Shown here: one piece after another, positions 34,642-42,353 of the stretch
How the letters are laid out: the number at the start of each line of letters is the position of its first letter
Numbering within the stretch: the first letter of the stretch is position 1
Source of the DNA: JBCBWG01 sp036804185
GTDB lineage: Bacteria; Pseudomonadota; Alphaproteobacteria; Rhizobiales; Hyphomicrobiaceae
DNA length: 42,353 bases
Direction: 5' to 3'
Assembly (NCBI GenBank): GCA_050330095.1
Contig: JBHJOC010000002.1
Location: 1 to 42,353, forward strand
Notes under the pieces: model-generated
Seen by the model: only the letters and a program-made list of their open reading frames with translations
The model's database searches: none
Told to the model about the DNA's origin: nothing
Made by a program: the position numbers and the translations under genes

Positions 34642-35499
34642 TTATCCCGTCACGACGTCCGTGCCTGCTGCCTCGTGACCCCACTCTACCCACGATCCAT
34701 CGTAGACGGCGACGTCGCCCCGGCCGAGGATCGCGAGTGCGAGTGTCAGAATGCCGGCCGTCACGCCCGAGCCGCAGCTCGTCACCGTCGGCCGCGAGAG
34801 ATCGACGCCCGCCGCATGGAATGCCGCGCGAAGCTCTGGCTCGGACTTCAGCGTCCCGTCCTCCCGGATCAGCGTGCCGTAGGGGACGTTGATTGCGCCA
34901 GGCATGTGACCCGGTCTGAGACCCGGGCGAGGCTCTTTCTCCTGACCCTTGAAGCGGCCTGGGCTGCGTGCATCGAGGACCTGCTCAAGCCCTTTGGTGA
35001 TTGCAAGCTTCATATCGTCGAGGTCGCGTACCAGCCCACCGTTGAAGCGCGGCGTAAAGTGTGCCGGCTGGCGCGGCGGTGTCGGCTCATCGGTGACCGG
35101 GCGGCCCTCGGCGCGCCACTTCTTCAGCCCGCCATCAAGCACCGCGACGTCCTGATGGCCCATGATCCTGAGCATCCACCAGACTCGCGCTGCAGAATAG
35201 AGCCCAACAGTATCGTAGACGACGACACGGGTTCCGTCTCCGATGCCCATCTTTTTCATGGACGATGCGAATTGCACCGAGCTCGGCAGCATGTGCGGCA
35301 GTGGATTGGAGTGGTCCGAAATCGCTTCGATATCGAAAAACAGCGCGCCGGGGATGTGAGCCTGATCGTACTCGTCGCGCGCATTGCGGCCTGCCGTTGG
35401 CAAATGCAACGATCCATCGACGACAATCAGATCTGGTGCCTCAAGCCGGTCAGCGAGCCAGTTGGTGTCGACTAGGTGGCGATTGCGCAAGCTCGTCAT
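34642..35499 (-). CDS. sseA: 3-mercaptopyruvate sulfurtransferase
   Basis: 285 residues; GGGGAGAACG precedes the ATG at 35499. Two rhodanese domains. The C-terminal one has the active cysteine C242 in the loop CGSGVTAG, diagnostic of mercaptopyruvate rather than thiosulfate sulfurtransferases. It moves sulfur from 3-mercaptopyruvate to acceptors such as cyanide or thioredoxin. The N-terminal repeat includes VVYDTVGLYSAARVWWML and AVLDGGLKKW. Lies 91 nt after alaX and close to cysK, consistent with cysteine-linked sulfur metabolism. Confidence 0.95.
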   Translation of the reverse strand: MTSLRNRHLVDTNWLADRLEAPDLIVVDGSLHLPTAGRNARDEYDQAHIPGALFFDIEAISDHSNPLPHMLPSSVQFASSMKKMGIGDGTRVVVYDTVGLYSAARVWWMLRIMGHQDVAVLDGGLKKWRAEGRPVTDEPTPPRQPAHFTPRFNGGLVRDLDDMKLAITKGLEQVLDARSPGRFKGQEKEPRPGLRPGHMPGAINVPYGTLIREDGTLKSEPELRAAFHAAGVDLSRPTVTSCGSGVTAGILTLALAILGRGDVAVYDGSWVEWGHEAAGTDVVTG

Positions 35500-35590
35500 G
35501 GCGTTCTCCCCGTGTGCTCTGGCCGCGTTTGCGGTCCGCTCTCTCGACGTTCGATGCTGACCGCGAACGAATTGTTATGCGATGCGCCGA

Positions 35591-36313
35591 TCACTCTGCG
35601 AGCGCAACGCGGATGCGGCGGTTGAGACGGCCCTTTTTCTCGATCTTTGTGATTGCAACGGCGCAAATTTCGCGTGTGCTCGCGACGTGTGTGCCGCCGC
35701 AAGGCTGCAGGTCAACCGACCCGTTCTCCCCGATCGCAACGAGGCGCACGCGACCCGAGCCGCGCGGCGGCTTGACGCTCATGGTTCGCACGAGGCTCGG
35801 GTTGGCATCGAGCTCTTCGTCCGTGATCCAGCGTGTCGAAATCGGATGGTCTGCCGAGATCAGCGCATTGAGCCGCGCCGTCAGGTCGTCTTTCTCGATC
35901 GCCCCCGCGTCCTCAATGTCGAAGTCGAGCCGGCTCTCATCGACGCTGATCTGACCGCCGGTCACAGGAAACGGGATCAGGCTGCACATCAGATGCAGGC
36001 ACGTATGCATGCGCATGAGGCGGTGTCGGCGTTCCCAATCGAGGATCGCAGTCACGCTCGCGCCTGGCTCTGGCAGGGTCGTCGCCTGTCCCGGGACGTG
36101 CACGATCGTCACCCGATCCTCCTCGTACACCGTCGTTGCGATGTCACAGGCCCCGTTGTCCCACAGCAGGCGTCCCGCGTCGCCCGGCTGCCCTCCCGAC
36201 GTTGGATAGAAGACGGTCTGGTCGAGGACGATCCCACCGCGGTCCGTGATGGCACGCACCGTGGCACGCGTCTCGCGCAAGCCTGCGTCGTCGCGAAACA
36301 GCGGTGTCGTCAT
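35591..36313 (-). CDS. alanyl-tRNA editing protein AlaX
   Basis: 240 residues. A stand-alone editing domain that hydrolyses mischarged Ser- or Gly-tRNA(Ala). Zinc ligands are visible: HTCLH (H103, H107) and CGGTH (C205, H209). The N-terminal FYPTSGGQPGDAG is the typical AlaRS-editing opening, so this is the AlaX-M-like form with a partial glycine-rich lead. GGAAAG precedes the ATG. Between cysK (114 nt upstream) and sseA (91 nt downstream), probably co-transcribed. Confidence 0.93.
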   Translation of the reverse strand: MTTPLFRDDAGLRETRATVRAITDRGGIVLDQTVFYPTSGGQPGDAGRLLWDNGACDIATTVYEEDRVTIVHVPGQATTLPEPGASVTAILDWERRHRLMRMHTCLHLMCSLIPFPVTGGQISVDESRLDFDIEDAGAIEKDDLTARLNALISADHPISTRWITDEELDANPSLVRTMSVKPPRGSGRVRLVAIGENGSVDLQPCGGTHVASTREICAVAITKIEKKGRLNRRIRVALAE

Positions 36314-36427
36314 GGTGATTCTTTCCGGTTTCGAGGCAGGAGCTGCCGCCCCTCAGTCGCGGCGGCTCCAGACTTGGCTTCGGCGGTGGCTGCCGGGCGG
36401 CACGAGGTGACACACGTTGTGGCGGCG

Positions 36428-37468
36428 TCAGCTGCTCGGCTCGAAGACGTTGGGCATGGTCCGTTTGGTCTCTATCCATTCCGGGACCGGGAGCCCTTTT
36501 GAGCGCAAGAAGGTCGGGTCGTAGATCCTGCTCGCATAGCGCGTGCCGTAATCGCAGAGGATCGTGACGACGATGCTGTTCGGCCCGAGTTCACGGGCCA
36601 GCCGCTTGGCACCGGCGATGTTGACGCCGGACGACGGGCCGAGGCAGAGCCCCTCTTCCGTGAGCGCGCTGAAGATAATGTCAAGGGCCTCGGCGTCTTC
36701 AATGCGGAACGCGTGATCGACGATGACGCCCTCGAGGTTGGCCGTCACGCGGCCTTGGCCGATGCCTTCGGTGATTGATGACCCCTCGGCTTTCAGTTCG
36801 CCCGTGGTGTAGTAGCTGTACAGCGCTGCACCCGGTGGATCAGCGATCGCGATCTGGACGTCCTTGTTCATGGCCTTAAGTCCGATGGACACCCCGCCGA
36901 TCGTGCCGCCGGAGCCGACAGCGCAGCAGAAGCCGTCGATCTTCCCATCCGTCTGCACCCAGATTTCAGGCGCGGTGGTCGCGATGTGTGCGGCGCGGTT
37001 GGCAACGTTGTCGAACTGATTGGCCCAGATCGCACCGTTCGGTTCCGTTGCGTTGAGCGCTGTCGCGAGCCGTTCGGAATAACGGATGTAGTTATTTGGA
37101 TCGCGGTACGGAACGGCCGGCACCTCGACCAGTTCGGCACCAAGCTGTCGCAGCGCGTCCTTCTTCTCTTGCGATTGTGTCGCCGGGATCACGATCACCG
37201 TGCGATAGCCGAGCGCGCGCCCGATCACGGTAAGGCCGATTCCGGTATTGCCGGCCGTGCCTTCGACAATTGTTCCGCCGGGGCGCAGCCGGCCTGCCGC
37301 TTCCGCTTCGCGGATGATGCCGAGCGCGGCGCGGTCTTTGACGGACTGGCCCGGGTTCATGAACTCGGCCTTGCCCACGATCAGGGCGCCCGTTTCCTCG
37401 GATGCGCGGCGGAGCTTGATGAGCGGCGTCTTGCCGACGGCATCGGCGACGTTGGCTGCTGAATACAC
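36428..37468 (-). CDS. cysK: cysteine synthase A (O-acetylserine sulfhydrylase)
   Basis: 346 residues from the GTG at 37468, preceded by AGGAAAGG; a longer frame to 37570 lacks support. Makes cysteine from O-acetylserine and sulfide. The PLP lysine is K44 in NPGQSVKDRAALG; EGTAGNTGIGL is the substrate loop (normally TSGNTG), and GSGGTIGG is the phosphate-binding loop. The TAGNTG variant occurs in a subgroup of long CysK-like enzymes of proteobacteria and could indicate a different acceptor, so cysteine synthase is the best but not the only reading. Four CAGTC repeats lie 22-41 nt upstream of the start. Confidence 0.88.
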   Translation of the reverse strand: MYSAANVADAVGKTPLIKLRRASEETGALIVGKAEFMNPGQSVKDRAALGIIREAEAAGRLRPGGTIVEGTAGNTGIGLTVIGRALGYRTVIVIPATQSQEKKDALRQLGAELVEVPAVPYRDPNNYIRYSERLATALNATEPNGAIWANQFDNVANRAAHIATTAPEIWVQTDGKIDGFCCAVGSGGTIGGVSIGLKAMNKDVQIAIADPPGAALYSYYTTGELKAEGSSITEGIGQGRVTANLEGVIVDHAFRIEDAEALDIIFSALTEEGLCLGPSSGVNIAGAKRLARELGPNSIVVTILCDYGTRYASRIYDPTFLRSKGLPVPEWIETKRTMPNVFEPSS

Positions 37469-37489
37469 GCCCGATCCTTTCCTGAGTGG

Positions 37490-37509
37490 CAGTCCAGTCC
37501 AGTCCAGTC
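37490..37509 (+). repeat. four tandem CAGTC units upstream of cysK
   Basis: A perfect 5-nt repeat, four copies, in the leader of the minus-strand cysK gene. It is non-coding if the GTG at 37468 is the start; in the longer frame it would be translated. Confidence 0.8.
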
Positions 37510-37709
37510 TTGGTCCGTTGGACGGTAGCGATGCGTTGGAACCCGAACAAGCCCGGATGGTGCTTGGCAAGCGCTCCGTCAGCGGGCGCCTGCCCGTCGC
37601 GATCCGGTACAGCGCTTAACCTGGATTTAACCGCACCTCATCATTCTCCATGGGCAACTTGAGGTCCGCAGGCCTCCGCGTCGAGTGCCTGTTCTTGGAG
37701 GATGAACTG

Positions 37710-38639
37710 ATGGCCATGGCTCTGAAAGGAGCAGTCGCCAGCGTAGCGGTCGCTGCGTCGGCACTCGCGATGACGGCACCGGCGTTCGCCGGGTCAAAAG
37801 ACTTCGGATACTACCCGACACGTCCTGCGGCCGGCCCCTGCTACGTGCGCGGTGACATTGGCTACTCCCACGCTGCGACACCGAACGTGTCCTGGCCCGT
37901 CAACCGGATCATCCGGGAATACGACACAGACTATACCGCCGACGGCGTACCGCATCCACGCGATCCGGGCTACACCGGGAACCTGATCAACGAGACTTAC
38001 GAGTACGCCGGCTCGAACGTTCGCAATGTCGAAATGGGCAACACGTTCGTTGGCGATATCGGCATCGGCTGCGGCTCGGGTTCGCGCGGGTTCCGCGTCG
38101 AGGCCGTGCTTGGCCTGCGCGGTTCGCAGAAGATCGATGGCGAGCCGAACAACTTCGAGATCATCGAGCGCTTTCCGGGCGATCCCGACATCGATACTGA
38201 TTTCGAGGACCCGCTGCACACGCGCCTGCGCAGCTACACGCTGATGCTCAACGCCTATTATGACCTTGGCCGCTTCGGCAACTTCGTTCCTTACGTCGGC
38301 GCGGGTGTCGGTGTCGCCTATCACCGCATGGGCGAGGTCTACTTCACGGAAAACGAGTTCCTGACCAACCGGATCGAGGGCAATAATGACCTCTCGTTCG
38401 CCTGGTCGCTGATGGCAGGCACCGCCTACCAGCTCACCGATCGCGCGATCCTCGACATCGGCTACCGCTACATTGATCTCGGCAAGGCCAAATCAGGCCG
38501 CGCCGACAACGCAGGTTTCGTCAACCCGGCCGTCGTGGTCGACGATCTGGCCGCACACGAATTCAAGATCGGTCTGCGCTACCACTTCGGCTCGTCGGGT
38601 GGCGACGTCGTTCACGCCGACTACGCGCCATTGAAATAA
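37710..38639 (+). CDS. outer-membrane beta-barrel protein
   Basis: 309 residues from the ATG at 37710, with GGAGGA upstream. A signal peptide (LKGAVASVAVAASALAMTAPAFA-GS) is followed by alternating aromatic beta strands: PCYVRGDIGYSHA, GFRVEAVLGLRGS, YTLMLNAYYDLG, NFVPYVGAGVGVAYH, LSFAWSLMAGTAYQL, AILDIGYRYIDLG and EFKIGLRYHFG. This is an OmpA-barrel/Omp25-like pattern of about eight strands. The chain continues about 15 residues past the last strand (DYAPLK), unlike proteins that end in a terminal Phe. A strong terminator follows. Confidence 0.9.
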   Translation: MAMALKGAVASVAVAASALAMTAPAFAGSKDFGYYPTRPAAGPCYVRGDIGYSHAATPNVSWPVNRIIREYDTDYTADGVPHPRDPGYTGNLINETYEYAGSNVRNVEMGNTFVGDIGIGCGSGSRGFRVEAVLGLRGSQKIDGEPNNFEIIERFPGDPDIDTDFEDPLHTRLRSYTLMLNAYYDLGRFGNFVPYVGAGVGVAYHRMGEVYFTENEFLTNRIEGNNDLSFAWSLMAGTAYQLTDRAILDIGYRYIDLGKAKSGRADNAGFVNPAVVVDDLAAHEFKIGLRYHFGSSGGDVVHADYAPLK

Positions 38640-38671
38640 GTTCGCGCAATCACAATGCCCGCAAAGTCCGA

Positions 38672-38701
38672 GCCCGGAGGCCGTAAGGCCGCCGGGTTTT
38701 T
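38672..38701 (+). terminator. intrinsic terminator after the outer-membrane gene
   Basis: CCCGG(A)GGCC (38673-38682) pairs with GGCC(G)CCGGG (38687-38696) around GTAA, followed by TTTTT (38697-38701). It is the clearest intrinsic terminator in the window. Confidence 0.9.
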
Positions 38702-38828
38702 CGTATTTGATGGCATCGGGAAGTGCCCGACGCTCACTTTTGGTTGCGCGAGCCATTGATTTCAGTCTCGGCTGGCGGATATATGCCCGGCCTCCAGGCC
38801 GAGCAGCCTGCCCGGTGGACGTCAGTGC

Positions 38829-38960
<132 letters not shown>

Positions 38961-39061
38961 ACCGTCGATCCAAAGCGCTGCCAGTCAAGTGCCATCGCGG
39001 ACGGATCAGCATTGCAACGGGCCCGTTTGCCGCGGGCCGCTTCAGTTTGGTTGGGTGAGAG

Positions 39062-40432
39062 ATGCAGGTTACCGAGACGAGCTCCGAAGGTCTGAAACGC
39101 GCGCTATCCGTCGTGCTTCCCGCAACTGATCTGAAAGCCAGGGTGGATCGCCGCATCGACGAGATGAAGGACCGCGTTCAGCTCAAGGGCTTCCGAAAAG
39201 GAAAGGTTCCGCCCGCGCACCTGCGCAAGGTGTTCGGACGCTCGTTGATGGCCGAAGTCCTGCAGGAAGCGGTTGAGGAGACCACCAAACAGGCGCTCGA
39301 GACCCGCAATGAACGCCCTGCGATGCAGCCGAAAGTCGACCTCGTCGACGACAGCAAGATCGACAAGGTGATCGCCGGTGAATCCGACCTCGCATTCACC
39401 ATGGAATACGAGATCCTGCCGAAATTCGAGGTTGCAGACCTTGCAGCTTTGCAGCTGGAGCGGCTCGTTGCCGAGGTTCCGGGTGAGCGCATCGAGGAGG
39501 CCTTGACCGAGATCGCCACGCGCAACCGGGACTATGCCACCGTCGAAGATCGTGCTGCAGACGACGGCGATCGTCTGACGATCAGCTTCGTCGGCAGGAT
39601 CGATGGGGAAGCCTTCGATGGGGGCACGGCGGAGGACGTCGACCTCGTGATCGGTGAAAACCGCTTCATTCCGGGTTTCGAGGATGGCTTGCGGGGGGGG
39701 AAAGCCGGCGAAACGCGCATGGTGAATGTGACGTTTCCCGACGATTACTCCGAGGAGAGCCTCAAGGGTAAGCCGGCTGAGTTCGAGACGAGCATCAAGT
39801 CCGTTGCCGTCGCGGCCCCAATCTCGATCGACGACGCGCTGGCTCAGAAGCTCGGTCTCGAATCTCTCGATCAGCTCCGCGGGGCCGTCCGAGGCCAAAT
39901 CCAAGGCGAGTACGATCGCGTCTCCCGCGACAAGCTCAAGCGTCAGCTGCTCGATCGGCTCGATGAGGCGCACACGTTCGAATTGCCACCGTCGCTTGTT
40001 GACGAAGAGTTCCAGGGACTTTGGAACCAGATGACCAAGAGCCTGGAGCGCGCTGGCAAGACCCTCGAGGAAGAAGGCAAGACCGAGGAGGGCGCACGAG
40101 AGGAATTCCGCAAGCTCGCTGAGCGTCGTGTTCGGCTCGGCTTGGTGATCGGCGAGATTGGCGACACGGGGAAGATCGAAGTCACCGAAGACGAACTGCG
40201 TCGCGCGCTCATCGAGCAAAGCCGGCAATTCCCGGGCCAAGAGCGAATGGTGTATGAGTATTACGAGAAAACGCCTGGCGCGATCGCACAGCTGCGTGCG
40301 CCGATTTTCGAGGAGAAGGTCGTTGACTACATTCTGTCGTTGGCCAAGCCGGTCGACAAGAGCGTGTCAGTCGAGGAACTCCTGAAGCCGCTTGACGATG
40401 AAGAGCCGGGTGGGGACGCCGCCAGCGCCTAA
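39062..40432 (+). CDS. tig: trigger factor
   Basis: 456 residues. A ribosome-bound chaperone with peptidyl-prolyl isomerase activity. The N-terminal ribosome-docking signature GFRKGKVPPAHLRKVFG is near residues 41-57. The FKBP-like domain is at about 160-245 (DGDRLTISFVGRIDGEAFDGG; FIPGFEDGLRGGKAGETR). The helical substrate-binding C-terminal domain ends in an acidic tail (LLKPLDDEEPGGD). The length is usual. It precedes clpP on the same strand; the 273-nt gap leaves room for a separate clpP promoter. Confidence 0.98.
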   Translation: MQVTETSSEGLKRALSVVLPATDLKARVDRRIDEMKDRVQLKGFRKGKVPPAHLRKVFGRSLMAEVLQEAVEETTKQALETRNERPAMQPKVDLVDDSKIDKVIAGESDLAFTMEYEILPKFEVADLAALQLERLVAEVPGERIEEALTEIATRNRDYATVEDRAADDGDRLTISFVGRIDGEAFDGGTAEDVDLVIGENRFIPGFEDGLRGGKAGETRMVNVTFPDDYSEESLKGKPAEFETSIKSVAVAAPISIDDALAQKLGLESLDQLRGAVRGQIQGEYDRVSRDKLKRQLLDRLDEAHTFELPPSLVDEEFQGLWNQMTKSLERAGKTLEEEGKTEEGAREEFRKLAERRVRLGLVIGEIGDTGKIEVTEDELRRALIEQSRQFPGQERMVYEYYEKTPGAIAQLRAPIFEEKVVDYILSLAKPVDKSVSVEELLKPLDDEEPGGDAASA

Positions 40433-40705
40433 GTGAGGTCGTTTGACGATCGCCTCGACGCGCCATTGGTCGCGCCGAGCCTGGAGCGCGCGCTTGGCGT
40501 TCCGCTCGCTGCTGCACCGCGATAGGACTTTGGAGCGGTCGTCTCGCCATCCGGCCGGCCGTCCCCTTCGCCGGCTGGTTCCCGGCTGGTTCATTGTGGG
40601 ACTGGCGCTGGACGGCCGAGCCGACTACATCCCTAGAGTCGGCACCCGCACAGACCTGCTCGCAAACCCGACCGGCCATAGCTACTCAATAGGACCCGTC
40701 ACCTC

Positions 40706-41338
40706 ATGACCTTCGATCCCGTCGCGCAGATCACCAACTCGTTCTGGCCCATGGTCGTCGAGCAAACGACGCGTGGTGAGCGCGGCTATGATCTCCCCTC
40801 ACGCCTTCTCAAGGAGCGGATCATCTTTGTGACGGGCCCGGTCGAAGATCACATGTCTGCGTCGATCTGCATGCAGCTTCTGTTTCTCGAATCCGAGAAC
40901 CCGAAGAAAGAAATATCTATGTATATCAACTCGCCTGGCGGCGTTGTCACGAGCGGCATGGCGATCTACGATACAATGCAGTTCATCAAGTCGCCGGTTG
41001 CAACGCTGTGCATTGGGCAGGCCGCTTCAATGGGCTCGCTGCTGTTGACGGCTGGCGCCAAGGACATGCGGTTCGCGCTGCCGAATGCCCGCATCATGCT
41101 GCATCAGCCCTCGGGTGGTTTCCAGGGCCAAGCATCGGACATCGAGCGTCACGCCGAAGATATCATCAAGATGAAGCGCCGGCTCAACGAGATCTACGTG
41201 CGCCACACTGGCCAAGCGTACGAGATGATCGAAAAGACGTTGGACCGCGACTACTTCATGACGTCCGAGCAGGCCCGTGAATTCGGCTTGATCGATCGGG
41301 TTCTGACATCTCGCGACGAAATGGCGTCAGAAGCCTGA
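40706..41338 (+). CDS. clpP: ATP-dependent Clp protease proteolytic subunit
   Basis: 210 residues; AGGA lies upstream of the ATG. A serine protease that forms a double heptameric barrel and receives substrates from ClpX or ClpA. Catalytic residues: S108 in GQAASMGSLLL, H133 in MLHQPSGG and D182 in LDRDYFMT. The N-terminal ~20 residues (to VVEQTTRGERGYD) include the axial loop and a short propeptide-like segment. The clpX start follows after 535 nt, an unusually long gap between these genes. Of that gap I can place only a possible promoter. Confidence 0.98.
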   Translation: MTFDPVAQITNSFWPMVVEQTTRGERGYDLPSRLLKERIIFVTGPVEDHMSASICMQLLFLESENPKKEISMYINSPGGVVTSGMAIYDTMQFIKSPVATLCIGQAASMGSLLLTAGAKDMRFALPNARIMLHQPSGGFQGQASDIERHAEDIIKMKRRLNEIYVRHTGQAYEMIEKTLDRDYFMTSEQAREFGLIDRVLTSRDEMASEA

Positions 41339-41873
41339 GCAAAGCCCAATCTGAGGCTAAGGGACACACCGCAGGCGGTTGGCGGGCCGCTGAGCGGCGC
41401 GTCAGGGCAGAATCTTTCCAGAGCGGGGATCGCCAAACAATTTCGGCGCAACATGAAGGCCAAGCGCGCGATCAATGACAGAGAGAGGCGCTGATCAGGA
41501 CTTGTTCGACGGCGACCTCGATGCACCGACCGGTCAAGTGCGGCGTGGTATCTCACGCCCACGACAGGTGGCCAAGTCGCTGGTATCGGCGTTGCTCACA
41601 AATCAGTTAAAGCGCCTTGGCACATGTTCGCAGAAGCCGACATAGTTCCGGCACGATCGTCGCATGGATTCAGGAGGTCTGATCAAGTCTGATGACGTGA
41701 TCGGCGGTTGTGCCGATTAATCGAATCTTGATCCAAATCGCCGGAGCATGCTCTGATCGACAAGCGTGGCGCTGTAGTGCACGCTCAACACGAGCCCGAC
41801 CCGCCTCGATCCTCGATTGACCGGGCCGGACCTAAGCGCAACCAAACATGCGCAACGAGGGTGATTGATCCGA
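41339..41873. other. clpP-clpX intergenic region
   Basis: 535 nt without a credible gene. Only short frames lacking ribosome-binding sites are present. It should carry the clpX promoter and perhaps the clpP terminator; inverted repeats near 41360-41405 are weak and without a T-run. Confidence 0.5.
41617..41646 (+). promoter_or_regulatory. possible clpX promoter
   Basis: TTGGCA (41617-41622), an 18-nt spacer and CATAGT (41641-41646), about 230 nt before the clpX start. The match to the housekeeping consensus is moderate. The preceding C makes CTTGG, close to the -35 of the heat-shock sigma factor, but the -10 fits that factor poorly. Confidence 0.25.
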
Positions 41874-42353
41874 ATGGCCAGCCAAGAAAAAAACACCCTG
41901 TACTGCTCGTTCTGCGGCAAGAGCCAGCATGAGGTCCGCAAGCTGATTGCCGGCCCGACCGTGTTCATCTGCGACGAGTGCGTCGAGCTCTGCATGGATA
42001 TCATCCGCGAGGAGAACAAGAACACTCTCGTCAAGTCGCGCGACGGCGTACCGACACCGAAAGAGATCAAGGCCGTTCTCGACTCCTACGTGGTCGGCCA
42101 GGATCACGCCAAGCGCGTGCTCTCGGTTGCGGTGCACAACCACTACAAGCGTCTGAATCACGCCTCGCGCAGCAACGACGTCGAGCTTCAGAAGTCGAAC
42201 ATTCTGCTCGTCGGCCCAACCGGCTGTGGCAAGACGCTGCTCGCCCAAACGCTCGCGCGCATTCTTGACGTGCCATTCACCATGGCCGATGCCACGACGC
42301 TGACAGAGGCTGGGTACGTCGGCGAGGATGTCGAGAACATCATCCTGAAGCTG
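41874..42353 (+). CDS. clpX: ClpX unfoldase, N-terminal part (runs off window)
   Basis: 160 codons visible, open to the last base. AAA+ unfoldase that feeds ClpP. The N-terminal zinc-binding domain has C11, C14, C33 and C36 (LYCSFCGKSQ; FICDECVELC). Walker A GPTGCGKT is at 114-121. ADATTLTEAGYVGEDVENII follows as in all ClpX. The start MASQEKNTLYCSFC is preceded by GAGGG at about 14 nt. The remaining ~260 residues lie outside. Confidence 0.98.
   Translation, partial: MASQEKNTLYCSFCGKSQHEVRKLIAGPTVFICDECVELCMDIIREENKNTLVKSRDGVPTPKEIKAVLDSYVVGQDHAKRVLSVAVHNHYKRLNHASRSNDVELQKSNILLVGPTGCGKTLLAQTLARILDVPFTMADATTLTEAGYVGEDVENIILKL

Noticed and set aside
33994..35475. Plus-strand frame of nearly 500 codons
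   Set aside because: It is antisense to marC and sseA, both clearly recognisable, and has low-complexity composition.
41600..41660. Heat-shock sigma-32 promoter for clpX
   Set aside because: CTTGG is present but the -10 and spacing fit the heat-shock consensus poorly; kept only as a weak generic promoter.

Overview
The window is high-GC DNA from an alphaproteobacterium, most likely of the order Hyphomicrobiales (Rhizobiales), perhaps near Hyphomicrobiaceae. The evidence is an RNase E whose S1 domain is split by a long acidic insert, the gene order tRNA-Leu / tig / clpP / clpX, adjacent hflK-hflC-degP, a short PSD-A type phosphatidylserine decarboxylase, and a glycerate 2-kinase of the MOFRL type. 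Placement below the order is inference. Nothing in the window looks like a plasmid, prophage or intact insertion sequence.

Layout. 1-3.6 kb: 3' part of rne with a terminator hairpin. 3.8-4.7 kb: an anchored, possibly TIM-barrel protein of unknown role. 5.2-8.3 kb: a soluble histidine kinase interrupted by one in-frame TAA, overlapping by 4 nt a HerA-like (DUF87) ATPase. 8.5-9.2 kb: psd. 9.5-13.5 kb: the envelope quality-control operon hflK-hflC-degP on the minus strand. 13.8-14.1 kb: a small membrane protein. 14.7-18.3 kb: a VOC-type ring-cleaving dioxygenase homologue, a CoxE-like VWA protein and a class V aminotransferase. 18.3-23.6 kb (minus strand): an acetate-type symporter with its DUF4212 small partner, then a YggT protein, a small membrane protein and a DnaQ exonuclease-CBS-DUF294 nucleotidyltransferase fusion. 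24.1-28.5 kb: an orphan molybdenum hydroxylase large subunit, divergent from glycerate kinase across a region with a GntR-like palindrome, then a CueR-type copper regulator. 29.1-33.4 kb: SDR + DUF1737, threonine aldolase, pirin, a PPOX-family flavoprotein and a small secreted protein. 33.3-37.5 kb (minus strand): a DsrE-like protein, marC, sseA, alaX and cysK, a loosely sulfur/cysteine-related group. 37.7-38.6 kb: an outer-membrane beta-barrel. 38.9 kb to the end: tRNA-Leu(UAG), tig, clpP and the start of clpX.

Most genes are housekeeping. The less expected signals are: (i) the kinase/HerA pair with its nonsense codon; (ii) a dispersed element of about 170 nt present twice in opposite orientation with a conserved two-part hairpin (about 14.5-14.7 kb and 28.8-29.0 kb); (iii) a second inverted-repeat element of about 70 nt present twice, exactly 2000 nt apart (26.5 and 28.5 kb); (iv) the exonuclease-CBS-nucleotidyltransferase fusion beside the acetate symporter; and (v) a molybdenum-hydroxylase large subunit without its FAD and FeS partners. 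Functional calls come from reading the translations; no database search was run.
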